64,000 bases of DNA from Oasisia sp. SBJ-2009 (lineage: Eukaryota; Annelida; Polychaeta; Sabellida; Siboglinidae), in the NCBI GenBank assembly GCA_964017155.1, contig OZ024858.1:30307187-30371186 (forward strand). Reading direction: 5' to 3'. Position 1 is the stretch's first letter, and the number at the start of each line of letters is the position of its first letter. The position numbers and the translations under genes were made by a program. The notes under the pieces are model-generated. The model saw only the letters and a list, made by a program, of their open reading frames with translations, had not been told where the DNA came from and did not search any database. Positions 1 through 11,957 of this stretch are shown one piece after another.

Positions 1-189
1 AGAAGGACTAGAGGACATGGAGTTGCATTAGCAAAGAAGCAGTGTAGACTAGATATTAGAAAATTTTCATTTTCCCAAAGAATAGTAAACTAATGGAACA
101 AATTATCAGCTGATTGTGTAGGTGCTAGAAGTGTTAATATGTTTAAAAATAAAATTGACATATACCTAAGACGGGCAGGGTATACTTAG
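1..189 (+). pseudogene. CR1-like LINE reverse transcriptase, C-terminal end
   Basis: Frame 1 encodes the conserved tail of CR1/jockey-type ORF2: a basic RRTRGHGVALAKKQCRLDIR stretch, then FSQRIVN, a stop, WNKLSADCVGARSVNMFKNK. In the family this reads RGH...RxDxRKxFFSxRVVNxWNxLPxxVVxAxSVNxFKxxLD, so the taa at 91-93 interrupts the NxWN motif and the copy is dead. The element continues leftwards out of the window. Confidence 0.8.
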
Positions 190-297
190 ATAGATAGGTT
201 GGACTCTCGATAAGCCAAACGGCTTCCTTGTCCACCTGCCATCTAGAGTTGATTCTCTAGGTGGCAATCTTGTTAAATCTTGTTAAATCTTGTTAAT
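190..297 (+). repeat. CR1-like LINE 3' UTR with 10-bp tail repeats
   Basis: The sequence after the ORF stop carries a short hairpin-like segment (gccaaacggc then gtccacctgcc) typical of CR1 3' ends. It finishes in about three copies of a 10-bp unit AATCTTGTTA at 266-296, the short tandem tail expected of a CR1/L2 insertion. Confidence 0.6.
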
Positions 298-795
298 GTT
301 CCCACAGAAAGAGTGAGTGGCGACCTCTGGCGGCGGCCTCACCCATCTCGTGCGGTGACATCCAGAGGTTCCACCTTTTTCTCAGGGTAGTTGACATTGT
401 TTATTATTACATTATAGCTAATCAATAATAAAAGCTGTTGTCATAGATTCACAACGAATGAATCATAATTGTTAAAATTAAATTAGTTTCGTTCTTACAG
501 CTATTTAATAGAAATAAGTGGTAATACACCTAGTGAATCAGAGAGCTGATTCACTCCAGACCACGCCATTTTGTAAATTAACGGCGCCATCATACGGATA
601 GAACCAATTTGTTTTACATATAGTTAAAGTACACATTCAAACCACATGTCTGTACTATTGCTAATAAGTATTTCTTAAGACGTTTGTTAAAACAATATGT
701 ACAAACATATATTTGTATAAAACGTTACTCTCGTGACATCTCTAGCTCCCTCTCAGTAGTAGTCTCGCTTAACCGACTCTCGGTGCTGCGTTGTC
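298..795. other. non-coding stretch, nothing recognised
   Basis: No reading frame with family resemblance, no RNA gene and no clear repeat was seen here. Confidence 0.5.
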
Positions 796-1232
796 GCGCT
801 TACATTTTTCCGGTCGTTAAAAACGTTCCGGTAGACGTTTCTGCGCATGCGCAATAAATGTAAAATTATCAATGTCCAGCGAAACAAAGCATTTTCGGTA
901 TAAATGCCACGAGCTGTTCGTTAACTCTCGTACGATGATTACTGTGAAGAGTTTCTTAAAATGTCGTTCAATGCAATACTATATTACGTTTTTTTTTTAT
1001 AAATCACTGTCACGGATTATGGCGCACTACTGTCACGTGATTTACGCTTGCTATCAAAATATGCCTCAAAACTTGTTTTCCTCGTGTTAATTTGCATCCT
1101 AACGAACAACCCGTAGTATTTATACCATAAATTCTTTTGTCTTTTCGCTGCACATTGATGATTTGACATATAACGCGCATGCGCAAAAACGTCAATCGGG
1201 AACGTCTATAACGCAGGAAAAAATGTAAGCGC
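796..1232. mobile_element. MITE with about 60-bp terminal inverted repeats
   Basis: Both ends read GCGCTTACATTTTT inwards and stay alignable for about 60 bp, ending in GCGCATGCGC on each side (near 843-852 and 1171-1180). The 437-bp element has no transposase. Related copies occur at 14644-14715 (one end only) and 24597-24816 (inverted orientation). No convincing target duplication was seen, so the superfamily is not assigned. Confidence 0.7.
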
Positions 1233-1799
1233 CACAGCTACGTCAAGGGGCTTGAAAGTGCTGCCACCTCAAGGAGCCTGGGTAATCGGGACTATCTCAG
1301 TAGCTGTGATGGTACCAGAGTTAGATCATTAATCTTTCCCCTATAGACTGTGAAATTATTTACTTTTTTCTAGAAATTAGTTTTAGATCGACATTGTTTC
1401 GTTTCGACTGGCACGTTTTGTTCCAATGGCGTTTGCGTATGTCGCAGTTGTCATGACATTCTTTTTGTCCTGACGTCTCATCCGATTTTACAAAATGGCT
1501 GTCACTTGTTTTCCTATCGTCAGTTAAGACAGGTAGGTATAGTTAGTCGAGTATAGTATCTTTCCATGTACGGTTACTGACTTATTTTTAGGCTCAAAAT
1601 GTCAAATTGTGAACAATTTATGCTTCCGCTTGCATATAGACCTATTGGAAACGCTGTCGACAGTAATAGAAGGGATAGACGAATTTGAATAATAATAATA
1701 ATGTTTTATTTTTCTGTTGATTCTACGTCGCATTATGCTGTCCAGGGGTTATCGCTGAATTGGATTTACAGTGAATAGTTTGCGATGCAAATGTTGTGG

Positions 1800-2010
1800 G
1801 GAGCGGTGCGTTTCCAAACTTAGGTAGTTTCATTCACCCCACATTTGCCTGTGTCTTTCGGAAGAGAAAAGTCGGTGGTCCCTTATCTGCCATCTGGTGT
1901 GTATGCCAGGGGAAGTAAAAGATCCCACACATGGGGTAAATGTGTAACCTGTGGACTCACAAATTCTCGTGTGACTTTAAACGCCCTGCCCCTTCCAGTA
2001 TTTGAGAGAA
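1800..2010 (+). repeat. possible SINE-body remnant
   Basis: The stretch with tctttcggaagagaaaagtc, ggtggtccctt and aagtaaaagatcccacac resembles the body of tRNA-derived SINEs that are frequent in marine invertebrates. I recognise only the style of the sequence; no A/B box head is visible. The rest of 1233-2163 holds nothing I can name. Confidence 0.35.
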
Positions 2011-2163
2011 GAGAATCCAAATCATGGTAGAGATATAGCATTCAAGAAAGCTTGACGTCATCGTGACCGTAGTCTTTACTTTAATAATATTAAACAACGA
2101 ACAGGTCGTCAAGCAGGGGTAACTAGTATAGTCTCGTTTAATGTAAATATATTTGTTGTATTA

Positions 2164-4218
2164 GGGCAATTCCATATTGGAGAGCCCAGACTGCTAAAAA
2201 TTGAATCTTGGTGAAACAGTGTAAAAGTTGTACCACTGATGTAAAACATACATAAAATTCAGGCCCAAGGCCAAGTAAAAAAATTGGGCCGTCAGTTCAC
2301 AATTTTTTTTAATTGCGTTTCTAATGGAGTGAATTCTTAGCAGTCAAACTAATGGAAAAACTAGGGCCAACAGAAACCCCTCCCATCTTACCATTAACGC
2401 TTAACTAATTTACCTTTGTTTTATAGATTTTCAAAGTTCATACTGTATGTATTCAACATTTAGAAAGCAAAGTGTACTGCATAAGCTGTATTTTGATATG
2501 GGTAGTCACTAGTCACACATTTTCATATATTTATTATGTAATTCCGTTACCGAAAAAGTACATAAAGTTTTCCTGAGAGCCAACAAGTGATCACAATTAA
2601 CAGTTACTTGAAATTCTCACGAATAGGTGAGAGTACACAATTTATGTGTGTCTTTTCTCATCTTGTGGGAATCATGGTAACGGAATTACATTTTGGTAAC
2701 GGAATTACAATAACAGAATTACATGTTTTTTCTCCTGCACTATAAATCATAATAAGAAACTGGGACCTAAGTGCATTAGAGGTCAGCACAGGTACTGGGA
2801 CAATGTTTCAGTTAAATGTCAATGGAATCTTTGGACTTATGAAAACTGTCCATGGATTCAGAAACATGCACTATTTGTAACATGTACTATCTGTAAAAAA
2901 AAAACGTGATACTACACAGAATGGCAGCAGTGATCCATATAAATCTACAAGATAGGCTACATTATCTATCAAAGATCAGTTGCAGAATGTGTTCATGGAC
3001 ACAAAGAAATTCTACACAGTATTTCTTTACCACATGGCTAAGGTTTATTGTCCAAGACTATGACTCCAATTGTTCTCTGGAGTGATATCGCGTGATCACA
3101 TCCAATGAGTTTAACAAAGTTGCTGCCAGGACCTGTCAGAATATTTTACATGGATGCGTCAACTAAGCCATGGTTGAATTAAAAATGATAAAGTTCATAT
3201 GACTGGAATGAGATCAGTCTAATTCCCAACATTAAGCAGTTGCAAAGAGTCAGAGGGTAGTTGGTTACATTGTTTGTGACTGTTATAATATAAAACCACA
3301 TCAAATAATAATCCACGAGGAACTTCTTCAAAATTAAAACACTGAAATAATGAAGATGACAAAGAAGACAACAGCATGGGTAATCAAACTTGAGAATACA
3401 GAAAAGACCTTGCCAAAATGTCTGGACTTAAAGTGGATGGTTGTAAAAAAAAGCCAAACAATGTGTCTTCCCGGGTTTTTAAAACTAAGGTGACAAATTA
3501 CTTGAAGTGTGTTGAACTATGTAAATTTGCGTGGCCTGATGTTGGGGATATATTGACTGCCTCTACTGATGAAGATTGTGATATTAACATCCTCCCTGAC
3601 CCACAGATGGACTGGAGTTCAATAACTGCTTTCGACTGATTTTGAGTTAAATGTGAAATACATTGCTGTACTGTGTGTACAATTATTGGCCAGGACAATT
3701 GTTATTTTTAGTTGAACATGAAGTTATGGTGTTCTGTAGTCTTGCAGAAAAGAAAAAATGAGCATCAATTATTATTTGCTGTTTTATTCCAAAAATAGTC
3801 AGACTCGTAATTCCGTTTCTATTGCATGTAATTCCGTTACCGATCAAAATCTGTTCACTATAAAAAAAAAAGTACATATATTATCATGAGTAAAATTCTA
3901 TCCAATACAATGTCATGTTATATGTATATTTATTAATGCTAGTTGTTGGCCCTGGTAGATTGCAGATATCAGACGATATGTCATGACATTTAAAAAAAAA
4001 CTGATGTTCAAATGTTCTTAGTAATTCCGTTACAAAAATTAAAACAGCCATAATTTTATAATTATTTTACATTTCTTAACAGGTACCACTGGTACTTATA
4101 GGGTGTAGTATGGACTTCAAACCATGTTTAAGTTTCTTTTCTAGACACATGCTGAATGGGAAAATATAACCATTTTAAACCAAAACATATTGTGAATTCC
4201 GTTACCGTGGAATTGCCC
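2164..4218. mobile_element. 2.05-kb DNA element, ends GGGCAATTCCA/TGGAATTGCCC, TSD ATTA
   Basis: The element begins GGGCAATTCCA and ends with the exact inverted complement. It is flanked on both sides by ATTA (2160-2163 and 4219-4222), a 4-bp target duplication. Sub-terminally it carries the motif GTAATTCCGTTACC or its complement about seven times (near 2538, 2676, 2695, 3806, 3828, 4021, 4196). Internal coding sequence is badly decayed: the longest frame, 3418-3639 (+), is 73 residues with no recognised domain. Confidence 0.72.
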
Positions 4219-4224
4219 ATTAGT

Positions 4225-4226
<2 letters not shown>

Positions 4227-4294
<68 letters not shown>
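4227..4294. repeat. (AT)34 microsatellite
   Basis: Uninterrupted AT dinucleotides directly beside the right end of the preceding inverted-repeat element. Confidence 0.95.
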
Positions 4295-4297
<3 letters not shown>

Positions 4298-4880
4298 ATT
4301 AACTTGACCAATCTCTAATTTTGATATATTAACTGTTCAAAAGACGCGGAACTGTTGTCACGTGACCTGCATTGTTTCTGTGTGGCAACCAGATGTACGC
4401 GCGATTCAGAAGCACGCGGCGTGTTATATCGCGGCTTCTAGATGTGGACCCTGAAGAGTCTTCTCCTGCTGCACGAAGATCGATCTGCTAATCTAGAATC
4501 GGACTTTTGCTAATCCCGAGAACACGTACATGACAGACAATTCAACGGCGCCATCCTCATTCCAAATTACGGGCGATGACAAGGCGAGCCGGCTGCAGGA
4601 AGGATTGTTCGCGAGCTTCGACGGGACGAGACGAGATGTCGGATGCGGTCCAGTCAACGAGGTTGCGGCTGATAGGACACTGATATTAATCATTATTATT
4701 GGACGCTAATACGCAGATTTCTGATGTCCGGATCGCTGTAATTTATTTTAGGTAACCATGGTCGGGAGGAGAGTAAACTCCTTTCGCTGTTGAAGCACCT
4801 GGAAAATCACACCTCCTCCTTCCCCTAACAGGGTTTTGAGGTTGGGTGGCCGGCTTGCAGATTCCTTCCATGACTTACCC
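4295..4880. other. non-coding stretch, nothing recognised
   Basis: Only short frames without family resemblance were seen. Confidence 0.4.
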
Positions 4881-4893
4881 GCCGTCTCCAACA

Positions 4894-4997
4894 GTCGGTC
4901 ATTTCCAACGTTCGGTTCGGTAATATTGATTACCAACACACCGGTGTCTTAGACTTGGTAATCAATATTACCGAACCGAACGTTGGAAATGACTGAC
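4894..4997. repeat. 43-bp inverted repeat with 18-bp loop
   Basis: Arms 4894-4936 and 4955-4997 are reverse complements with one mismatch; weaker pairing continues outwards to about 4879 and 5012. The sequence could extrude as a long hairpin. It sits just beyond the broken 3' end of the CR1-like LINE at 5088, so it may be a fold-back element that inserted there. Confidence 0.85.
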
Positions 4998-5087
4998 GGG
5001 TTGTCGACGGTGCTTTTTCGTCATTCGATGTAACATTTCGTAAAAATAAAACTTGTAAATTTAAATCTGTTTTACCGTTTGTTTTAC

Positions 5088-6823
5088 ATCTAAGTAGATT
5101 ATATCTACTGGTGATCCCTCATCTACCCGCTTTCTGACATCTTAAAAAAAACCATAACATATTTGTTAAGCATGACCTCGCTTTTAAAAACCCATGTTGA
5201 GATGGGTTTATCAATTTATTTTTAACAAGAAAATTTACCAAGTGATCTTTAATTAGTCTTTCTAATAGTTTGCAAATCACCGATGTTAAACTCACTGGTC
5301 TATAGTTCCCTGACTTGTTTCTTGAACCTTTTTTAAATAATGGTATAATGTTTGCTTCTTTCCATTCTAACGGAACTATTCCCTCATCTAACGACAAATT
5401 GAACACTGTCGCAAGCGGTATGCTGATTTGTTCTACAATTTCCAATAATAATTTGGGAGAAATCCCATCCACTCTTGGTGATTTATTATCCTTCACATCT
5501 CTTATTTTCATAGCTACCATTTTTGGGGTTACAATTAGTTGTTCTAAATAGTCAGACTCTCTCTCCCTTCGAACTTAGTCTCTAGTACCGGTAATGTATT
5601 AATATCTTCCCTGGTAAACACCGAACTAAAGTACTCATATAGGTTTTCTGCCATTAAGAACCCCTCTGTTATTATGTGTCCATCACAACCTTCTAGAGGA
5701 CCGACCTTATCCTGAACGTTCTGTTTACTTCGAACATACGCATAAAAACTCTTGCTGTCATGCTTTATATTAAAAGCTATTTTTTGTTCATAGCTTCTCT
5801 TTGAATTTCTAATTTCAGCTGTAGCTTGATTAAGTACTTCTTTATAATGGGCATAGTCGTCTTCACTTCCAGTATGTCTATATGTCTTCCACATCATTTG
5901 CTTGTACTTGATTTTTCTAATGGCTTCCTTCGATAAGTGTTTCTTCTTTGACGTTTCCCCTGTTTTGTCAAGGGGACAAATTTGTCAACGACGCAGTCAA
6001 TTTCACTCTTTAAATATACCAGCATTCTGTTGCTGCCTTATTCTTCAGTGTGTTATTCCAGTCTATCTTTGCTAAATATTTCCTCATGTCCTTATGTCTT
6101 CCTTTGTGACATTTTTCCTGTACCTTATTTTTTTTGTCCGTTCTCCTTTTACTTTGATGATAAAATGTATCTGGTTATGATCATTACATCCCATCCGTTC
6201 TCAACACATGTTGAGAAAGGAAACTATCTTGTATTAAATTTAAAAACTCTTGATCCTCTCTCCCAGTCTCTCTCTGTAGAGATGTCCACTGTATATGCCC
6301 ATGGTTAAAATCCCCCATAATAATACAGTCCCGTTTACTCACTTCTTTTATAGCGTTATGTATTTTGTCATTCTCTTCTATGTTTATGTTTGGACTACGA
6401 TAAACTAATCCAACAGTTAATGTTGAGTTTCCTGTAACTATGTTACACCAGACAGCTTCTTCACATTCTGCTTCTTTTTCTAATTTTTCTAAGCCTGGAT
6501 GGATTCTTTAATATATAAAATAACTCCGCCTCCCCTTCTTCCTAATCTATCTTTCCTAAACATTACATATCCTGTCATTCCTAATACGACATATGATATA
6601 ACGGGGGTGGCCCAAGATTCAGTTATACCTATTATGTGTGGGTCAATATCTTCTACCATAATGTTTAGTTCATTTCTTTTGTTTGCTATGCTCCTTGCAT
6701 TTAAACAAACACATTTATAACCAACTTCCGTAGGGCTTTCCAGGCTGTTCTTTGCTGATTTCTTTTTGTTGTCTTTAGCTATGCCTCTAGTATTTGGCTT
6801 CTCTGTGTATCCCCCCTGCAAAA
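5088..6823 (-). pseudogene. CR1-like LINE ORF2: endonuclease plus partial reverse transcriptase
   Basis: Read on the minus strand, the N-terminal half is an APE-type endonuclease: CLNARSIANKRNEL, then IDPHIIGITESW, GRRGGGVILYIK, VGLVYRSPN and IMGDFN. A deletion or frame break near 6180 removes part of the domain before a short DHN stretch. The linker (5544-5897) and the start of the RT palm follow: DGISPKLL, WKEANIIPLFKKGS, NYRPVSLTSVICKLLERLI, QHGFLKARSCLTNML. A one-base shift near 5135 moves the frame to RKRVDEGSPVDIIYLD, where homology stops at about 5088, before the catalytic YADD box. The copy is 3'-truncated and inactive. Confidence 0.85.
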
Positions 6824-7065
6824 CTAGTTTAAATAGTTGCAACCTGTTCCACTGTCCATAGATCGAAGCAGATCCTCGGAGAACACTGCTGCGCCCTTTC
6901 CGCTTAGATGGAGGCCATCTCTCATATATATATGTCTTCTTTCCCAACACAGTATCCCCACAAATCTACAAATCCAACTCCTTCTTCTTCACACATCTGC
7001 TCTACTAGTGCGTTAATTGCCATATTCTTGCAGTTTCTATATGTTGCTCCCTTTTCCCTCACCAC
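6824..7065 (-). pseudogene. CR1-like LINE ORF1, 3' half (SGNH-hydrolase-like)
   Basis: This is the second half of the ORF1 whose first half is at 11958-12625; the Gypsy element lies between them. It contains KGATYRNCKNMAINALVEQM and GVGFVDLWGY. After a frame break in an AT-rich run near 6922-6935 it contains DGLHLSGKGAAVFSEDLL, the Asp-x-x-His block of SGNH/GDSL hydrolases, and ends at the stop 6824-6826. Several CR1/L2 elements are known to carry an esterase-like ORF1. ORF2 begins directly downstream. Confidence 0.8.
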
Positions 7066-7170
7066 TGTAACATAATGCGACTCGGACTCGGGATGGCAGT
7101 GTTGTAACTCGATCTGTTTATTGGTTGGGCGTGTACACATGCGCGGTAGCTAGTCAAGCTAAATACTACA
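7066..7170 (-). repeat. 3' LTR of the Gypsy element (105 bp)
   Basis: On the minus strand it runs TGTAGTATTT...GTTACA and is identical to the copy at 11853-11957. An AATAAA signal lies mid-LTR (ccaataaacag), consistent with the R region. It is very short for a Gypsy LTR. Confidence 0.95.
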
Positions 7171-7197
7171 TCTCCCTTTCTTTCAAGGAAAAGTATG
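7171..7197 (-). promoter_or_regulatory. polypurine tract of the Gypsy element
   Basis: Immediately upstream of the 3' LTR on the minus strand is GAAAGAAAGGGAGA, the expected primer for plus-strand DNA synthesis. Confidence 0.8.
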
Positions 7198-7555
7198 TTT
7201 ACTATGAAACCAAATAAAAACCAAATAAACATGTAGATCAACTGATTCACAAATTGTAAAAAGGTGAACGTAATTAATTAGACAACGTAATTAATTAGAC
7301 TTAATTCAACAAATGAGTTAACAGCATAACATATCCAGTTATGCAAAGTAAATGTTCATTGCATGTCTGCCAATGTCAATGTTCAATGTCTGCCAATGTC
7401 TGCCTCCTTTTTCTGTTGCCATTATTCACACTTCTAATTTCTAAAGACTGTAGGGTGGACTATCTACAGTCGTGTAGTAAACAACTACTCAGGGATTATT
7501 CTGCCCTGCAGCCTGTAACGTCGCAGTCGTGACGTTTGCCCTTCGACTGACCTGG

Positions 7556-10500
7556 TCAGAAGTCCAGGCGTCGTGGTGGCTTGCTCACACGACCACTGCG
7601 GGTCACAAACCCCGCGGGAGACATTTGGCAATTAGCGGGTGGACTTGAACCCGGCGGTGCCTCTTGTGATCTTCCTGGACGCGCGACCACAGTCTCGGGT
7701 GTTTGTTGACGCACCGGGCTGATCGTCTTCGGCCTCTGATCGTTTAGTGCGATACCGGTTGTCCTCGCGTTGGACTCCGAGCTTTGGCCTGGCGGAGTGA
7801 CAGCTGTTAATCGAGTGTCTGCCCCGATCGTTGACAGGCGAAGATGTCGTCTGTTGCGTCTGTATTTTCTACCGTTATGTTCAATAACATATGATCTCGG
7901 CGACTGGTGTCGGCTGACAACGGTAGCGTGCTGCCATTTCTTAGAACCTGGAAATGGAGCCATTCTCACTGGATCGCCGGGCAGAAGTACAGGGAGATCG
8001 TCCTTGACATGTGTGTCATGGTAATGACGCTGTCTCTCCTTCTCCTGGTCTAAGCTGCGTCTCACTTTAGTCACGTCGTAGGCAGTCGGCCTTAGAAGTT
8101 CCCTTGCAATGGGTAACTTATTTCGAGGTCTGCGACTCATGCATAGCTGGGCTGGTGACAGGTGACAATTTTCAAGCGGCGTCGTTCGGTAGTCCAGCAA
8201 AGCCAAGTGTTTATCCGTACACTTACGCCAAAGCCGCTTGACAATCTGTACTGCTCGTTCCGCTGCGCCGTTAGATTGTGGAAATGCGGGCGATGACGTG
8301 TAATGGTCGATTTGGTAATCTTTGCAGAAAAGCGCAAATTCGCGAGACGCGAACTGAGTTCCATTATCAGATCGCAATTTTTCTGCTATCCCGTGTCGAC
8401 TCATTTGACTCTTGAGGGCGTCGATTGTGGCAGCGCTACTCAAATTCTCGAGTTTGTCGACTTCGATGAACTTGGAATAGTAATCCACAGTGACCAAGTA
8501 ATTGCTTCGTTCCCATTCGAAGATGTCTGTCGCTATCTCGACCCACGGCAGGTCGGGTGTTCTCGTTGGTCTCAGCGTTTCGGCGTGCTGTTTATTCTGG
8601 TACGTGTTACACGCTGCGCAATCACTCACGAGATTTTCGATTTGTTGCGTCATCCCTGGCCAGAATAGCGCTTCCCGCGCTCGCTGCTTGCATTTCGTGA
8701 TGCCCAAGTGCGACTCGTGTATTTGTGCAAGCATGTTAGGCCTCATGCTGGGTGTTACAACGATTCTCATGCCTTTGTACACTTCACCGTCAGATACTGA
8801 GAGTTCGTCACGTATTGTCCAGTACATCCTGATTGCGTGCTGTGCCTCCTGCTTTGTATCTGGCCAACCCTTCAGGATCATAGCATGCAGCTCGTTCAGT
8901 TCATCTGCTGTGCACTCCTGGAATTGCTTGTATCGTGTAGGTGTCACGGCGATGAAGTTGATCATATTGACCATGACAGGCTCAATATCAGGTACTGCAT
9001 CAGGCAGGTGGTCACGACTCAGTGCATCTCCCATGGGGATGTCCTTGCCTGGTTTGTACGTCACGTTCAGGTCGTATGGCTGCAGTCTCAGCAACATTGC
9101 TTGTAGCCTCATGGGCGCTGATAGCAGTGGCTTTGCGCATATCGCCTGAAGTGGTTTGTGATCGCTCTCAACTGTTGTAGGTTTTCCAAAGATGTAATAG
9201 TGGAATTTCTTGCAGCTATGGACGATAGCTAACATTTCCTTTTCCAGTTGAGCGTATCGCTTCTCTGTCGGTGTGAGCGCTCTCGATGTGTACGCTATCG
9301 GACGACCGTCTTGTAAGAGGACTCCTCCTAGTCCGTAGCTACTCCCATCACACTGTATTGTGACATCTTTCGTCACGTCGTAATACGCCAACACTGGCGT
9401 ACTGCAACAGAGTTCCTTCAGCTCATCGAAGCTTCTCTGTTGTTGCTTGTTCCAGTAGAAATCGACATTTCTTTTCATCACATCTCGTAGTGGGGCGTCC
9501 ACTGTGCTCATATTCGGAATGAATTTTGAAAGATACTGGACAAATCCAAGAAATCTGCGTACGTCTTCCTTGCTGCCTGGAACTGGCATGCTGCGTACTG
9601 CTCGGACTTTCTCTGGATCCGGTTGCAAGCCTTGGTCAGTCACCAAGTGTCCCACGTAGGTAACTCTTGGTTGTTTCACCTGACACTTGTCGAAGTTGAG
9701 TTTGAGATTCCACTCGGTCGCTCTCTCAACAACTTTTCTCATTATCCTGTCGTGTTCTTGTGGGGTCTTCCCTGCGATCAGGATATCGTCCATGATAGCT
9801 CGTGCGCCATCAATATCTTCCAGCATCTCGTCCATGATTCGCTGGTAGATTTCTGGAGCCGACTTTATGCCAAACGGGAGGCGCAACCACCTGTATCTTC
9901 CGATTGGCGAGTTGAAAGTCGTCAGTAGACTTGATTCGTAGTCGAGTTTGATTTGCAGGAATCCCGACTTTGCGTCTATCTAGGAGAACACTTTGGCACC
10001 TGGCATTGATGCTACCACTTCTTCCACCGTTGGAATTGGGTAGTGTTCTCGTCTGATGGCTTTGTTGAGATCTTTGGGGTCTGAACAGATTCTCAACTTT
10101 CCATTCCGCACAACCGGGACCATCGAACTAACCCAGTCGGTGGGCTCTGTCACTTTGGTAATGTGGCCATCAGCTTCCATCTCTTTCAGTTTCGTACGTA
10201 TCTTCGCTGACAGTGCTTTTGGCTGACGTCTTGGTCCATGTACTACTGGCGTGACTGTAGGATCGATCTTGATGGAATACGTCCCTGGAAGCGTACCTGT
10301 CGTTTTTCTCAGTTCCGGATACTTGTCAAGCTCGTTGGTGACTTCGTGTATTCTTTCAATCAGGCCTAGCTGTTCGCTGGCTTGCCCTGACAACAACGGC
10401 TTTTGATCGACGTGAACCACGTAGTACTGGACATCCACGAACTTGTTCTTGTAACGTGTCGGGAGTGTGACGTAGCCTTCCACTTTGATTGGGTGATGTG

Positions 10501-11536
10501 TGTACGACTTGAATTTGCGAGCGGTCTTCGTTATTGGTGTATCGCAGAGCATATCTTTGAACACTTTGTACGGCAACAAAGATTTCGTGGCGCCGGTGTC
10601 TATTTGCATATCGATGTGAAATCCATCTACTTCTATGCATTCCCACCAGTCGTGTTTGCCTACGTCAGTGACGGTATTGATCATATGTGCGCCGCCATCA
10701 TCATCTGATTCCTCAGAGCCACACATTTCCTCCACCATGTGGGCGCTCGCCTTTCTGCGGCACATCGCCGCGAAATGTCCCTTCTTACGACAGTAATTGC
10801 AGTTACTGTCTTTGGCGGGGCAACGTGCGTGATTGCGGTCATACCCGCATTTCATGCATTTGTTACCTGAAGCTTTCTTCTTGAAGCCGTGCTGCGTGAA
10901 CCTGGACTGAGGCCTGTTATACGAACGTCGAGGTGCGTTCGATTTGCCTGTGTTCACAGCATGAACTGTCGGATCTTCGTCGATGCCGATAGCGCGCATG
11001 CTCTCTTGTGATGTCTCGTAGTTTTGGCCGATACCAATGGCCATGTCTAATGTTAGGTCATCACCCTTCTCGAGACATTTTTCGCGGACAGCAGCGTGCG
11101 ATGCTCGTAGCACAATCGCATCTCGCAGCATGCGGTTTTCTTCTACGTAGCCACAGTCTTTTACGAGGATGCGGAGGTCTGTGACAAAGTTGTCGAACCT
11201 TTCTCCCGCATCTTGTTTCCTGCGATTGAACGATACTGTCGCACGGATGTGGTTTTTCATAGGTGCGACATACTGCGCGTATTTGGCGTACACACCCTCC
11301 AGAGTGGCGTTCTCCGCGGGAGTGTCGTCCGTCGCAGGCGTCCATACGAATGTCTCGTATATTTCACGACCTTTATCCCCGATGTATGTCATAAGGTAAT
11401 TTACCTTCTGATCTTCTGTCTTAGAGGCGAGAGGACCCTTGAACGTAAAGTCGCAGTGCTGTCGAAAGCGGCGCCATTCTGTTGCGAGATTGGCCGTTTG
11501 CCAATTCATGCAAGGTTTATCGCCGGCGTTCGCCAT
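7556..11536 (-). pseudogene. Gypsy gag-pol polyprotein with one in-frame stop
   Basis: A single frame of about 1,326 codons starting at ATG 11536. Gag occupies roughly residues 1-225. Cys-rich nucleic-acid-binding motifs follow at about 227-259 (CMKCGYDRNHARC, then CNYCRKKGHFAAMC, a CCHC knuckle). The aspartic protease has DTGA near 313, and the RT starts near 440 with a catalytic IMDD box near residue 580. RNase H (CDGSSYGLGGVLLQDG, ESDHKPL), an integrase with HHCC zinc site and D,D-35-E core (TDIFEW, SDNGTQF, ...SNGAAERAV) and a basic C-terminal tail complete it. Codon 519 is TAG (9980-9982), inside the RT between the first conserved blocks; the frame resumes immediately. Gag and pol share one frame, so the stop is not at a normal gag/pol boundary and is most simply a nonsense mutation. 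Confidence 0.93.
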
Positions 11537-11834
11537 GTTGACTGCCTGGCCGAACAGTTCTGGTAAACACTCACTGCGTATCGATGTCGCTCAGTCTGCG
11601 GTAATCCTAGTCGCCCCGGTCATACCCCCGGTCAACCGCGGTCAAGGATGCTGGCGTCGCGACGTAGAATCGGTCGATCACCGAGTGATGCCTTGTTGCA
11701 AAACTGCCAAAGTCATCTTTCGGCAAATGGTCCGCTCTTTTCTGCAGTCTTTCACATCAGACGGTGCCTGGAGTTACTATGCACATGATAGTCCGTAGTT
11801 TCTGTTTCTAAAACAACTTTTTACATTATTTTAG
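11537..11834 (-). other. 5' leader of the Gypsy element
   Basis: Untranslated stretch between the primer-binding site and the gag ATG; no other ORF on this strand was recognised. Confidence 0.7.
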
Positions 11835-11852
11835 AGCTACTTCTAGACACCA
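11835..11852 (-). promoter_or_regulatory. primer-binding site of the Gypsy element
   Basis: Read on the minus strand, the 5' LTR is followed directly by TGGTGTCTAGAAGTAGC. The leading TGG complements a tRNA CCA end. I cannot name the tRNA. Confidence 0.65.
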
Positions 11853-11957
11853 TGTAACATAATGCGACTCGGACTCGGGATGGCAGTGTTGTAACTCGAT
11901 CTGTTTATTGGTTGGGCGTGTACACATGCGCGGTAGCTAGTCAAGCTAAATACTACA
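11853..11957 (-). repeat. 5' LTR of the Gypsy element (105 bp)
   Basis: All 105 bases match the 3' LTR. Flanked by ACCAC at 11958-11962, which matches 7061-7065. Confidence 0.95.

Larger units (their letters stand above)
7066..11957 (-). mobile_element. Ty3/Gypsy LTR retrotransposon, nearly intact, young
   Basis: A 4,892-bp element on the minus strand with identical 105-bp LTRs (TG...CA), a 5-bp target duplication ACCAC at 7061-7065 and 11958-11962, a TGG-starting primer-binding site, a polypurine tract and one gag-pol frame. It interrupts the SGNH-like ORF1 of a CR1-like LINE. LTR identity over all 105 positions suggests recent insertion, although 105 bp gives little resolution. The only obvious defect is one in-frame stop in the RT. 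Confidence 0.95.

Noticed and set aside
8502..9149. 215-residue plus-strand ORF
   Set aside because: Shadow of the Gypsy pol frame on the opposite strand.
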